64,000 nucleotides of DNA, taken from Arthrobacter pascens (GTDB taxonomy: Bacteria; Actinomycetota; Actinomycetes; Actinomycetales; Micrococcaceae). The stretch lies in the NCBI RefSeq assembly GCF_017052465.1, contig NZ_JAFHKT010000128.1, forward strand, positions 56,562 through 120,561, given 5' to 3'. Numbering within the stretch: position 1 is the stretch's first letter; the number at the start of each line of letters is the position of its first letter. This document shows positions 57,621-64,000 of the stretch, one piece after another. The notes under the pieces were generated by a model. The model did not search any database. It was not told the DNA's origin and worked only from the letters and a program-made list of their open reading frames with translations. The position numbers and the translations under genes were made by a program.

Positions 57621-58424
57621 GTGAGCACCCCAACGCCCTATGAAGACCTCCTGCGCGATGTCATGGCCCATGGCACGCACAAATCCGACCGCACCGGAAC
57701 GGGCACGAGCAGCGTGTTCGGGCGCCAGATGCGCTTTGACCTGAGCAAAAGCTTTCCGCTCATCACCACCAAGCGTGTGCATTTCAAGTCAGTGGCCATC
57801 GAGCTGCTGTGGTTTCTGCGCGGCGACACAAACGTCAAGTGGATGCAGGACCAGGGCGTCACCATCTGGAACGAGTGGGCAGATGCCGACGGCGAACTCG
57901 GCCCCGTCTACGGCGTCCAGTGGCGCAGCTGGCCCACACCCGATGGCGGGCACATCGACCAGATCGCGGAGCTCGTCGAAAACCTGAAGGCGAACCCCGA
58001 TTCCCGCCGGCACATCGTCTCGGCCTGGAACGTGGCGGAACTCAAGGATATGGCCCTCCCGCCGTGCCACGCCTTCTTCCAGTTCTATGTGGCCGACGGC
58101 AAGCTGTCATGCCAGCTGTACCAGCGTTCGGCGGACATGTTCCTGGGCGTGCCGTTCAACATCGCCTCCTACGCGCTGTTGACGTGCATGCTGGCCCAGC
58201 AAACCGGGCTGGAACCCGGTGAGTTCGTCTGGACCGGCGGCGACGTCCATATCTACGACAACCACATGGACCAGGTCCTGAAGCAGCTGGACCGTGAGCC
58301 CTACGAGTATCCGCAGCTGAAGATCACCCGCAAGCCGGCCTCGATTTTCGACTACACGCTGGATGACTTCGAAGTGCTCGGCTACCGCCACCACCCCACG
58401 ATTAAGGCACCGATCGCCGTATGA
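57621..58424 (+). CDS. thyA: Thymidylate synthase
   Basis: Converts dUMP to dTMP with methylene-tetrahydrofolate. 267 residues, near the 264 of E. coli. Motifs: [20 protein letters not shown], catalytic Cys149 in [31 protein letters not shown] and [13 protein letters not shown]. Starts with GTG. Overlaps folA by four bases (ATGA), the usual partnership since ThyA produces dihydrofolate. Confidence 0.97.
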   Translation: MSTPTPYEDLLRDVMAHGTHKSDRTGTGTSSVFGRQMRFDLSKSFPLITTKRVHFKSVAIELLWFLRGDTNVKWMQDQGVTIWNEWADADGELGPVYGVQWRSWPTPDGGHIDQIAELVENLKANPDSRRHIVSAWNVAELKDMALPPCHAFFQFYVADGKLSCQLYQRSADMFLGVPFNIASYALLTCMLAQQTGLEPGEFVWTGGDVHIYDNHMDQVLKQLDREPYEYPQLKITRKPASIFDYTLDDFEVLGYRHHPTIKAPIAV

Positions 58425-59005
58425 GCACCGAGGAGACCATGGATCCGCAGGCCTTCAGCGACGACATCGCTGCGAACACCACCGGGATCGGGCTGGTCTG
58501 GGCGCAAACCACGTCCGGCGTCATCGGCAGGGACGGCGACATGCCGTGGCACCTGCCGGAGGACCTGAAGCACTTCACCAAGGTGACCAGCGGGCATCCG
58601 GTCATCATGGGCCGCAAAACGTGGCTGTCATTCCCGGAAAAGTACCGGCCGCTTCCCAACCGGACCAACATCGTCATAACCCGGCAGGAAGACTGGGCCG
58701 GGACGCCCGAGGCGGAGGGCGCCGTCGTCGTTAAATCCCTTGACGATGCGCTCCTGGAGTCGCAGTTCGCGCCGGGCTGCGAGACGATCTGGATCCTGGG
58801 CGGCGGCGAGATTTTCAGCCAGTCCGTGGACCTCGCCAACATTGCCGTGGTCACCACGATCGATGTGGAGGCCGACGGCGACACCCACGCGCCCCAGCTT
58901 GGCGCCGCGTGGACTGCCGAGGACTCCGTGCCCCGCGAAGGCTGGCTGACGGCGGCCAACGGCACACGCTACCGGTTCACTAAATGGAACCGCAGAGAAG
59001 GTTAG
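58421..59005 (+). CDS. folA: Dihydrofolate reductase
   Basis: Regenerates tetrahydrofolate from the dihydrofolate made by ThyA; target of trimethoprim. 194 residues. Core motifs: [20 protein letters not shown] then [20 protein letters not shown], with the substrate-binding acidic residue in [28 protein letters not shown] and [13 protein letters not shown] (NADPH loop) follow. A second in-frame ATG six codons later is an alternative start; either leaves a short N-terminal extension before the fold. Confidence 0.95.
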   Translation: MSTEETMDPQAFSDDIAANTTGIGLVWAQTTSGVIGRDGDMPWHLPEDLKHFTKVTSGHPVIMGRKTWLSFPEKYRPLPNRTNIVITRQEDWAGTPEAEGAVVVKSLDDALLESQFAPGCETIWILGGGEIFSQSVDLANIAVVTTIDVEADGDTHAPQLGAAWTAEDSVPREGWLTAANGTRYRFTKWNRREG

Positions 59006-59010
59006 ACACA

Positions 59011-59229
59011 ATGCTCAAGAAACCCGAAACACTCTTTGTGCTCGGCTACATGCTCCTGCCGCTGCTGGCCCTGCTGTCAGCAATCGTCGGCCTGACCATG
59101 ATCCTCGGCGGAAACAAGATCGCCGGCATCATCGTGCTGGTCGTGGTCACCCAGGCGTTTGCCTTCGGGGCCTTCTTTGCACTCCGCGCCCGCAAGAATG
59201 CCGTGCTGGAAGAGACCGACCGGCAGTAG
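59011..59229 (+). CDS. Small two-helix membrane protein downstream of folA
   Basis: 72 residues from the ATG at 59011, 5 bp after the folA stop: MLKKPETLFVLGYMLLPLLA, then hydrophobic helices about 9-31 and 37-58, and a charged end (RARKNAVLEETDRQ). Close spacing suggests it ends the thyA-folA operon. Function unknown. Confidence 0.75.
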   Translation: MLKKPETLFVLGYMLLPLLALLSAIVGLTMILGGNKIAGIIVLVVVTQAFAFGAFFALRARKNAVLEETDRQ

Positions 59230-59349
59230 GCCACCGCGATGGGGAGGGCTGCCCATCGCGACGCCGGCGCGCGGCAACTACAGTGTTGGCAGGACTCAGC
59301 AGCAACCGTTCAGACACAGAACGCTCAAACTTTGGGGGATGATGCCACA

Positions 59350-60438
59350 GTGGCAGGCAACTTGTGGGGCGCGGATGTGGCGCAACTCCGCACACTCGCA
59401 CAGCAGTTCGGAAAGGTCTCCGACAACCTGCTGCAGACGTCATCACACCTGACCAACCAGATCAACAGCACGCCGTCGTGGAAGGGCACTGACGCCAGCC
59501 AGTTCCGCTCAACCTGGAATACCGAACACCGGGCCCTTATCCAGCAGACGGCACGCGCCCTCAAACACGAGTCAAAAAGGCTGCTGGACAACGCCAACGA
59601 GCAGGAGAAGGCCAGCGACGCGGCTCCCGGGTCCGGGGGCGGGCCGGGCACTCTCAGCGATCCCGGCGGGACCCTGGCGGGGGTGGTGGGTGGCGTGCTG
59701 CTTGGCGGCCTCGGGGCGCTCAGAACCGGCCTGACCATCCAGAAGTACCTTAAAGCTCCGCTTACCCTGGCCAAGCACGTGGGACAGTACGGCTGGGTGC
59801 TGAAGAACCAGCGGGCGGACTTGGCTCAGGCGTTACTGACGAAGGGCCGGCACCGGCTCGGCGGCCCCGTTTTTGATGGCCGGAACCTGTTGCAGACCAC
59901 CAAGGGGAATACCGCCCTCGAGGGCCTCCTGAGGAACTCGAACGCAAACCGCGGCATCGGCATCATCGACAAGGCAACGGACATTGCCTCGCTGAAGAAC
60001 CTCCATCAGTACAAGGGGCTTTCCAGGCTCGCCCCGTTGCTGGAGGAGAAGCCATGGATCGGTAAGAACACCAAGCTCGAATGGCTGGGCAAGGGCGGCC
60101 TCGCCCGCGGGCTGGGCTGGGCCGGCGTCGGCTTCAGCGCCGTTGACTCGGTCAACAGCTTCGCCAACGGCGATATCAAGGGTGGGGTGGGCAGCGCGCT
60201 CAAGGCTGGCCTGGGAGTGGGCTGCTTCCTGCCGCCACCCGCCGGTACGGTCTGCCAGGTTGCCAGTGTTGGAGTGCTCGTCTACGAAAACTGGGACACC
60301 ATCAGCAGTGTCGGAAAGAACATTGGCGAAGGCGTAGCCAACGCTGTGAAGGATCCCGGAAAGTTTGTCAGCGACACCGCGGACAAGCTCAGCGACGGCG
60401 TCAAGTCCGTGGGCAATTTCCTTGGAATCGGCGATTAG
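59350..60438 (+). CDS. WXG100-type N-terminal domain protein with long hydrophobic C-terminal region
   Basis: 362 residues from the GTG at 59350, chosen for a GGGGGA box 10 nt upstream. Residues 1-90 form a helical hairpin like an ESAT-6/WXG100 domain: VAQLRTLAQQFGKVSDNLLQ, Trp44-Lys45-Gly46 at the turn (STPSWKGTDASQF), then WNTEHRALIQQTARALKHES. A Gly-rich linker (GSGGGPG) follows, then a hydrophobic glycine-rich stretch (LAGVVGGVLLGGLGALRTGL). A C-terminal region has two small hydrophobic hairpins, including GLGVGCFLPPPAGTVCQVAS with two cysteines. Likely a type VII secreted or surface-active effector. No ESX core genes (EccC, EccD) are in the window. C-terminal function unknown. Confidence 0.75.
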   Translation: MAGNLWGADVAQLRTLAQQFGKVSDNLLQTSSHLTNQINSTPSWKGTDASQFRSTWNTEHRALIQQTARALKHESKRLLDNANEQEKASDAAPGSGGGPGTLSDPGGTLAGVVGGVLLGGLGALRTGLTIQKYLKAPLTLAKHVGQYGWVLKNQRADLAQALLTKGRHRLGGPVFDGRNLLQTTKGNTALEGLLRNSNANRGIGIIDKATDIASLKNLHQYKGLSRLAPLLEEKPWIGKNTKLEWLGKGGLARGLGWAGVGFSAVDSVNSFANGDIKGGVGSALKAGLGVGCFLPPPAGTVCQVASVGVLVYENWDTISSVGKNIGEGVANAVKDPGKFVSDTADKLSDGVKSVGNFLGIGD

Positions 60439-60447
60439 GAGACAGGC

Positions 60448-61095
60448 ATGACCGTTCAGGACCAAACCCAGGTGGAGCCGCGGCTCGGCGTCGATGTCAT
60501 CGGCTTCGGCGTGGGCGAGTTCGCGTATCTGCTCAACGTGTTCGAGGGCCCGGCCCGGGACCGCTCCGTCAGCGTCTTTCGCGCGGAGGAAATGGTCGAC
60601 GACGTCACCCTGTCCACGGCAGGTGCCTCCTCGCTGTTGGCGCGGGACCTGGCCACTGTCGATGATGACGGCGAGCTCGGCGTGAAAGGCGTCGCCGCTG
60701 CCGTCGCCACAGCACTGGGCCAGGCCACCCGCTGGACTGAGATTTCCCTGCTGACTGGCGACAGCATGGACAACGTGGCCTTTATCGAAGCGCCCGATGT
60801 GGCCATCATGCTCCAGCCACGCCTGCTCGGAACATGGTTCGTGTTCGCCAAGGACCCCTCCCTGTCCTCGGCGGAAGCCATCCTGCGCATCGTCCAGCAG
60901 CACGTCTCAGAGAATCCCGCAGGCTCGGCCTATCTCGTGTTCAAGACCGTGGACTCCGAGCAGCACCTTCTGGTCCGGCGCGAAGAGGGCTCCTGGACCA
61001 CAGGCATCCCGGACTTCGACAAGGACGAGGTCGCCGAGACTCCACGCCTTGACGACGCCGGCCTGCTGGCTGCGTTTGAGGATGCCCGTGGCTAG
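60448..61095 (+). CDS. Unknown acidic protein paired with the WXG100 protein
   Basis: 215 residues, acidic, no signal peptide and no membrane helix. Begins MTVQDQTQVEPRLGVDVIGF; middle segment VDDVTLSTAGASSLLARDLA; ends DDAGLLAAFEDARG. No family recognised. It starts 9 bp after the WXG100 gene and overlaps the next gene by 8 bp, so it belongs to the same cassette. A chaperone (EspG-like role) or an immunity protein are reasonable guesses by position only. Confidence 0.7.
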   Translation: MTVQDQTQVEPRLGVDVIGFGVGEFAYLLNVFEGPARDRSVSVFRAEEMVDDVTLSTAGASSLLARDLATVDDDGELGVKGVAAAVATALGQATRWTEISLLTGDSMDNVAFIEAPDVAIMLQPRLLGTWFVFAKDPSLSSAEAILRIVQQHVSENPAGSAYLVFKTVDSEQHLLVRREEGSWTTGIPDFDKDEVAETPRLDDAGLLAAFEDARG

Positions 61096-61489
61096 GCGCA
61101 GCGAAGGGGTCCCCCAGGACCCGGGCTACGTACCGTCTGCGCCCTCTGACGATCAGCTGATCCACCGTCACGCCGAGAACGGCGAGATCGTGGGCTACAC
61201 GCCCGCCGAGTACGGCGTGCGCAAGGACGATGGCCTGAGCGTGGTGAAGCCCGTGAACAGCTCGGCCGGGTTGCTGGTCCTTGCTGTCCTGATCAGCCTG
61301 GCTTTTGGCGGCATGCTCTATGGGATTGTGCAAATGGCCCTCACCGACCAGTGGCATATTCTGGGGGAGATCTGGTGGATGTACCTGTTGATCCTCTTTC
61401 CCCTCTTTGCCGGCTGGTCCAGCTACTTCAAGGAACGCAGGGCCGAGAAGCTGCGCAAGTCCCGGAATCTGCCGCGGCCGGTGGAATAG
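61088..61489 (+). CDS. Two-helix membrane protein of the WXG100 cassette
   Basis: 133 residues from the GTG at 61088, which has GAGG 6 nt upstream; an ATG two codons earlier directly follows that box. The N-terminal 55 residues are soluble (PAEYGVRKDDGLSVVKPVNS). Then come two membrane helices (LLVLAVLISLAFGGMLYGIV and IWWMYLLILFPLFAGWSSYF) and a basic tail (KERRAEKLRKSRNLPRPVE). Overlap with the 215-residue gene points to coupled translation. Could be an immunity or anchoring partner; not recognised. Confidence 0.7.
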   Translation: MARRSEGVPQDPGYVPSAPSDDQLIHRHAENGEIVGYTPAEYGVRKDDGLSVVKPVNSSAGLLVLAVLISLAFGGMLYGIVQMALTDQWHILGEIWWMYLLILFPLFAGWSSYFKERRAEKLRKSRNLPRPVE

Positions 61490-61575
61490 CGCGCCCAACG
61501 ACGCCCGGGCCAGGACCGCACCAGGCCGACGGGGCCGGAGTGACGTAACCGACTGCGCCCCGGCGCTCCAAAGTC

Positions 61576-61581
61576 TAAACT
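61576..61581 (+). promoter_or_regulatory. asd: -10 box of leaderless asd
   Basis: TAAACT ends 6 nt before the ATG at 61588 and no ribosome binding site is visible. Same geometry as thyA. Confidence 0.5.
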
Positions 61582-61587
61582 GGCCAA

Positions 61588-62718
61588 ATGACTACAGCAG
61601 CTACCCCCTCCGTCGGCCTGGTCGGATGGCGCGGCATGGTCGGCTCTGTCCTGATGCAGCGCATGCAGGACGAGGGCGACTTCGCCAACATCAACCCGGT
61701 ATTTTTCTCCACCTCAAACGCAGGAGGTGCCGCCCCCTCCTTTGCTGAAGGGGTAGGCAAGCTCGAGGACGCGTTCGACGTCGAGACGCTGGCCAAGCTG
61801 CCGATTATCGTCACCGCCCAGGGCGGCGACTACACCAAGCAGGTCCACGGCGAGCTGCGCAGCCGCGGCTGGGACGGCCTCTGGATTGACGCCGCCTCCA
61901 CCCTGCGGATGAACGATGACTCCATCATCGTGCTGGACCCGATCAACCGCGACGTCATCGACAAGGGCCTGGCCAACGGCACCAAGGACTTCATCGGCGG
62001 CAACTGCACCGTGTCCTGCATGCTGATGGGCCTCGGCGGGCTCTTCAAGAACGGCCTCGTCGAGTGGGGCACCTCTATGACCTACCAGGCCGCCTCCGGC
62101 GGCGGCGCGCGGCACATGCGCGAGCTGCTCAGCCAGTTCGGCACGCTCAATGCCGAGGTCAGCACCGAACTGGACGACCCGGCGTCGGCCATCCTGGACA
62201 TCGACCGCAAGGTCCTGGCCCACCAGCGCACCGACATCGACGCCACACAGTTCGGCGTGCCGCTGGCCGGTTCCCTGATCCCCTGGATCGACGCGGACCT
62301 GGGCAACGGCCAGTCCAAGGAAGAGTGGAAGGCCGGGGTGGAGACCAACAAGATCCTCGGCACCTCCAATGACAACCACGTCATCATGGACGGGCTGTGC
62401 ATCCGGATCGGCGCCATGCGCTCCCACTCCCAGGCACTTACCCTCAAGCTGCGCGAGGACCTGTCCGTCGCCGAAATCGAAGACATCCTCGCCAAGGACA
62501 ACGAGTGGGTGAAGGTGGTGCCCAACAGCAAGGAAGCCTCGATGGCCGACCTCACTCCCGTGGCGGCCTCAGGCACGCTGGACATCCCGGTGGGCCGTAT
62601 CCGCAAGCTGGAGATGGGCCCGGAGTACATCAGCGCCTTCACGGTGGGCGACCAGCTGCTGTGGGGAGCTGCCGAACCGCTCCGGCGCATGCTGAACATC
62701 GCGACCGGGACGCTTTAG
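61588..62718 (+). CDS. asd: Aspartate-semialdehyde dehydrogenase (E. coli type)
   Basis: Reduces aspartyl phosphate to aspartate semialdehyde, the branch point to lysine, diaminopimelate, methionine and threonine. 376 residues. NADP loop [18 protein letters not shown]; catalytic Cys140 in [26 protein letters not shown]; and the His-containing [19 protein letters not shown]. The sequence is of the gammaproteobacterial-length class rather than the shorter form (about 340 residues) common in actinobacteria. No lysC next to it. Followed by a strong terminator that reaches into the end of the convergent gene. Confidence 0.95.
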   Translation: MTTAATPSVGLVGWRGMVGSVLMQRMQDEGDFANINPVFFSTSNAGGAAPSFAEGVGKLEDAFDVETLAKLPIIVTAQGGDYTKQVHGELRSRGWDGLWIDAASTLRMNDDSIIVLDPINRDVIDKGLANGTKDFIGGNCTVSCMLMGLGGLFKNGLVEWGTSMTYQAASGGGARHMRELLSQFGTLNAEVSTELDDPASAILDIDRKVLAHQRTDIDATQFGVPLAGSLIPWIDADLGNGQSKEEWKAGVETNKILGTSNDNHVIMDGLCIRIGAMRSHSQALTLKLREDLSVAEIEDILAKDNEWVKVVPNSKEASMADLTPVAASGTLDIPVGRIRKLEMGPEYISAFTVGDQLLWGAAEPLRRMLNIATGTL

Positions 62719-62732
62719 CCCCCCCGCGCACG

Positions 62733-62792
62733 AGCGGCCCCGCCCAGCATGACCGGCCCCGCCCAGGGCCGCTCATGCGGTGCGGGGCCGCT
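62733..62792 (+). terminator. Terminator after asd
   Basis: AGCGGCCCCGC (62733-62743) pairs perfectly with GCGGGGCCGCT (62782-62792), followed by TTTG. Alternative internal GGCC pairings exist. The right arm lies inside the last codons of the convergent gene ending at 62773. Confidence 0.75.
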
Positions 62793-63747
62793 TTTGCATG
62801 TCAGCCCGGGCAAGTGTGGCCTGCAACCGGCGACGCAGCTCCATGGGTGCATCCAGATGCTGCCATTCGAGGCGCAGGAAAATCCAGCCTGCCTCGACCA
62901 GGGCGTTTTCGCGGGACCGCTCCGCCAGCAATACCTGGTCGGTGGGACCGTATTCTGCATACTTGGCCTTTCCGTCAAACTCGATAATCACGCGGCGGGC
63001 TGGATCGGCAAAGTCGGCCCTGAAGAGGCCAGATGTCGTTGGCAGTTCGTACTGGGGCTGGAAGCCGACGACACCGAAAGAACGCAGGAGCAGCCTGGTC
63101 CGGGTTTCGCCCGCTGACTCCGCGCGGCCGTCCAGCGAGTCCAGCACCGCAGCGGCGCGCCTGCTCCCCCGCTTGACCGGGCTGTCCTCAAGCATCCTCC
63201 GCATCGTGGCCAGATCAGCCCCCTTCCGCAGGGCGGCGTCGCCGACGACGGCGGCGGCATCGGGCCGAAGGATCCGTGCGCAGTCGATCACGGTCCGTTC
63301 CAGGGTGGTGACCTGAAAGTCCCGGCCCTCTGCGGTCTGCAGGATTTTGACCTCCGAGGCGTCAAGCGGGAGGCGGTGGGTCCTGACGTCGGGGCCCGTG
63401 CTCGTCGAAGAGTTCGCATAGCTCGTGGTGACATGCACGAGTGGCCCGCCGTTCCAGACCTGGCACGATTGCAGCCGGGCGGCGCTGGTGTGGCTGTAGC
63501 ACGCGGCGCCTCCCGTGGATTCGTAGTGCGCGTGGATACGCAGGCTGTCCCGCTCCCAGGGCTTGGCCTGGTTCCACTGTGAACTCCGGACGTATGCTCC
63601 TCGACGGAGCCGCAGCAACACGCCGCCCCGCACGGCCGCGGTCAGTGCCCGTTCCTCCAAGCCCGCTGAGGCCAACTGCCGGGTCGAGGCGACGGGAGCC
63701 CCGGGCCAACGTGCCTCGATCATGAGGCGCAAATCCTCGTGTTTCAT
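62773..63747 (-). CDS. AbiEi-like / DUF559-type protein
   Basis: 324 residues from the ATG at 63745-63747 (MKHEDLRLMIEARWPGAPVA); the open frame further upstream is not conserved-looking. The N-terminal part resembles the winged-helix type IV antitoxin AbiEi (LASAGLEERALTAAVRGGVL then LRLRRGAYVRSSQW). A middle segment (HRLPLDASEVKILQTAEGRD, then VTTLERTVIDCARIL) follows. The C-terminal DUF559-like fold of the PD-(D/E)XK/Vsr type reads FRADFADPARRVIIEFDGKA then FLRLEWQHLDAPMELRRRL. No toxin partner (AbiEii) is adjacent. Function unproven; a stand-alone nuclease-like protein is common in actinobacteria. Confidence 0.78.
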   Translation of the reverse strand: MKHEDLRLMIEARWPGAPVASTRQLASAGLEERALTAAVRGGVLLRLRRGAYVRSSQWNQAKPWERDSLRIHAHYESTGGAACYSHTSAARLQSCQVWNGGPLVHVTTSYANSSTSTGPDVRTHRLPLDASEVKILQTAEGRDFQVTTLERTVIDCARILRPDAAAVVGDAALRKGADLATMRRMLEDSPVKRGSRRAAAVLDSLDGRAESAGETRTRLLLRSFGVVGFQPQYELPTTSGLFRADFADPARRVIIEFDGKAKYAEYGPTDQVLLAERSRENALVEAGWIFLRLEWQHLDAPMELRRRLQATLARADMQKRPRTA

Positions 63748-63867
63748 GGTCCAAGAGTGCACGCGTCTGTTCCAGCGTCGGAGAGACGTCGTCGCGTATG
63801 TGGACAAACGAGCCGGTCTGCCGGGATTGACCGGCCCTGGCCCGCACAAGCGTCGCTGCCCCCCTGT

Positions 63868-63936
63868 GTGTCAGGCTCTTGTGTGACAGGTTTCTGTCTA
63901 TACCGGACGGGGCACTCGGGGCGGGGAAGGTCTTTG
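63868..63936. mobile_element. Possible left end of an insertion sequence
   Basis: TGTGTGTCAGG and TGTGACAGG repeats at 63868-63892 begin with TG and stand 45-70 bp before a reading frame whose visible start resembles IS3-type OrfA proteins. Without the other end the inverted repeat and target duplication cannot be checked, so this is a hypothesis. Confidence 0.25.
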
Positions 63937-64000
63937 ATGGATTTTGTTATTCCTGTCCGCCATTCCAATCGTCGCTTCACTGTTGACGAGAAAAACGCGA
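63937..64000 (+). CDS. Start of an unidentified CDS, possibly IS3-type transposase OrfA
   Basis: Only 21 codons are in the window: MDFVIPVRHSNRRFTVDEKN-A. GGGAAGG lies 7 nt before the ATG, a good ribosome binding site. The basic start followed by RRFTVDEKNA resembles the beginning of helix-turn-helix OrfA proteins of actinobacterial IS3-type elements, but 21 residues are too few to decide. The gene continues past the right edge. Confidence 0.5.
   Translation, partial: MDFVIPVRHSNRRFTVDEKNA

Noticed and set aside
61490..61587. Lysine riboswitch before asd
   Set aside because: Only 98 bp separate the genes, no riboswitch-like pairing is seen, and asd looks leaderless.

Overview
The window comes from the chromosome of a high-GC Gram-positive actinobacterium, most likely a member of the Micrococcaceae close to Arthrobacter or Pseudarthrobacter. 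The grounds are the strong GC3 bias, ribosomal and RNA polymerase proteins that read as Arthrobacter-type from memory, a mycothiol synthase (mshD), an actinobacterial GlnR, PspC-family sensors, frequent GTG and TTG starts and several leaderless genes. No database search was possible, so the genus is an inference.

Region 1 (1-9613, minus strand) holds the spc and S10 ribosomal protein operons from rplO (cut by the left edge) back to rpsJ. A strong hairpin and a 386-bp spacer between rplN and rpsQ split the two. No rpsN lies between rplE and rpsH. Region 2 (10003-15990) sits where tuf and rpsJ are neighbours in the canonical str-S10 cluster. It carries a GH1 beta-glucosidase, a 41-residue membrane peptide and a 1407-residue polytopic membrane protein. 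Region 3 (16040-28449, minus) is tuf, fusA, rpsG, rpsL and then rpoC-rpoB, with a terminator after rpoC and a 19-bp hairpin between rpoB and rpoC.

Region 4 (28860-30586, plus) is a thiolase and a YbaK-type deacylase, which separate rpoB from rplL-rplJ. rplJ has an L10-type leader with an intrinsic terminator in front of its ribosome binding site. Region 5 (32092-35279) has two paralogous double-GNAT acetyltransferases and a decayed aminoglycoside-phosphotransferase-like pseudogene. Region 6 (35398-38271, minus) is tRNA-Trp, secE, nusG, rplK and rplA.

Region 7 (38567-63747) is mixed housekeeping and accessory sequence: an aspartate-type aminotransferase; a palindromic repeat array; a LuxR-type regulator with a PspC-fused histidine kinase facing a PspC operon; pfkA; GNAT, MFS, ankyrin, YgfZ, flavodoxin-like and nitrobindin-like genes; glnR; mshD; ppk; a Nudix-phosphatase fusion; thyA-folA; a small cassette built around a WXG100-type protein; an E. 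coli-type asd; and an AbiEi/DUF559-like protein. At the right edge a new coding region starts that may be an IS3-type transposase.

The translation and transcription genes run almost entirely on the minus strand and have short spacers, GTGA-type overlaps and well-marked terminators. The accessory genes sit in the gaps and are mostly on the plus strand. The best candidates for something little described are the WXG100 cassette (59350-61489), the PspC kinase locus (39989-44420), the two palindromic intergenic elements (39789-39978 and 45659-45717), the rpoB-rpoC hairpin, and a set of genes whose start codon lies only 6-7 nt after a TANNNT box, so their mRNAs are probably leaderless.
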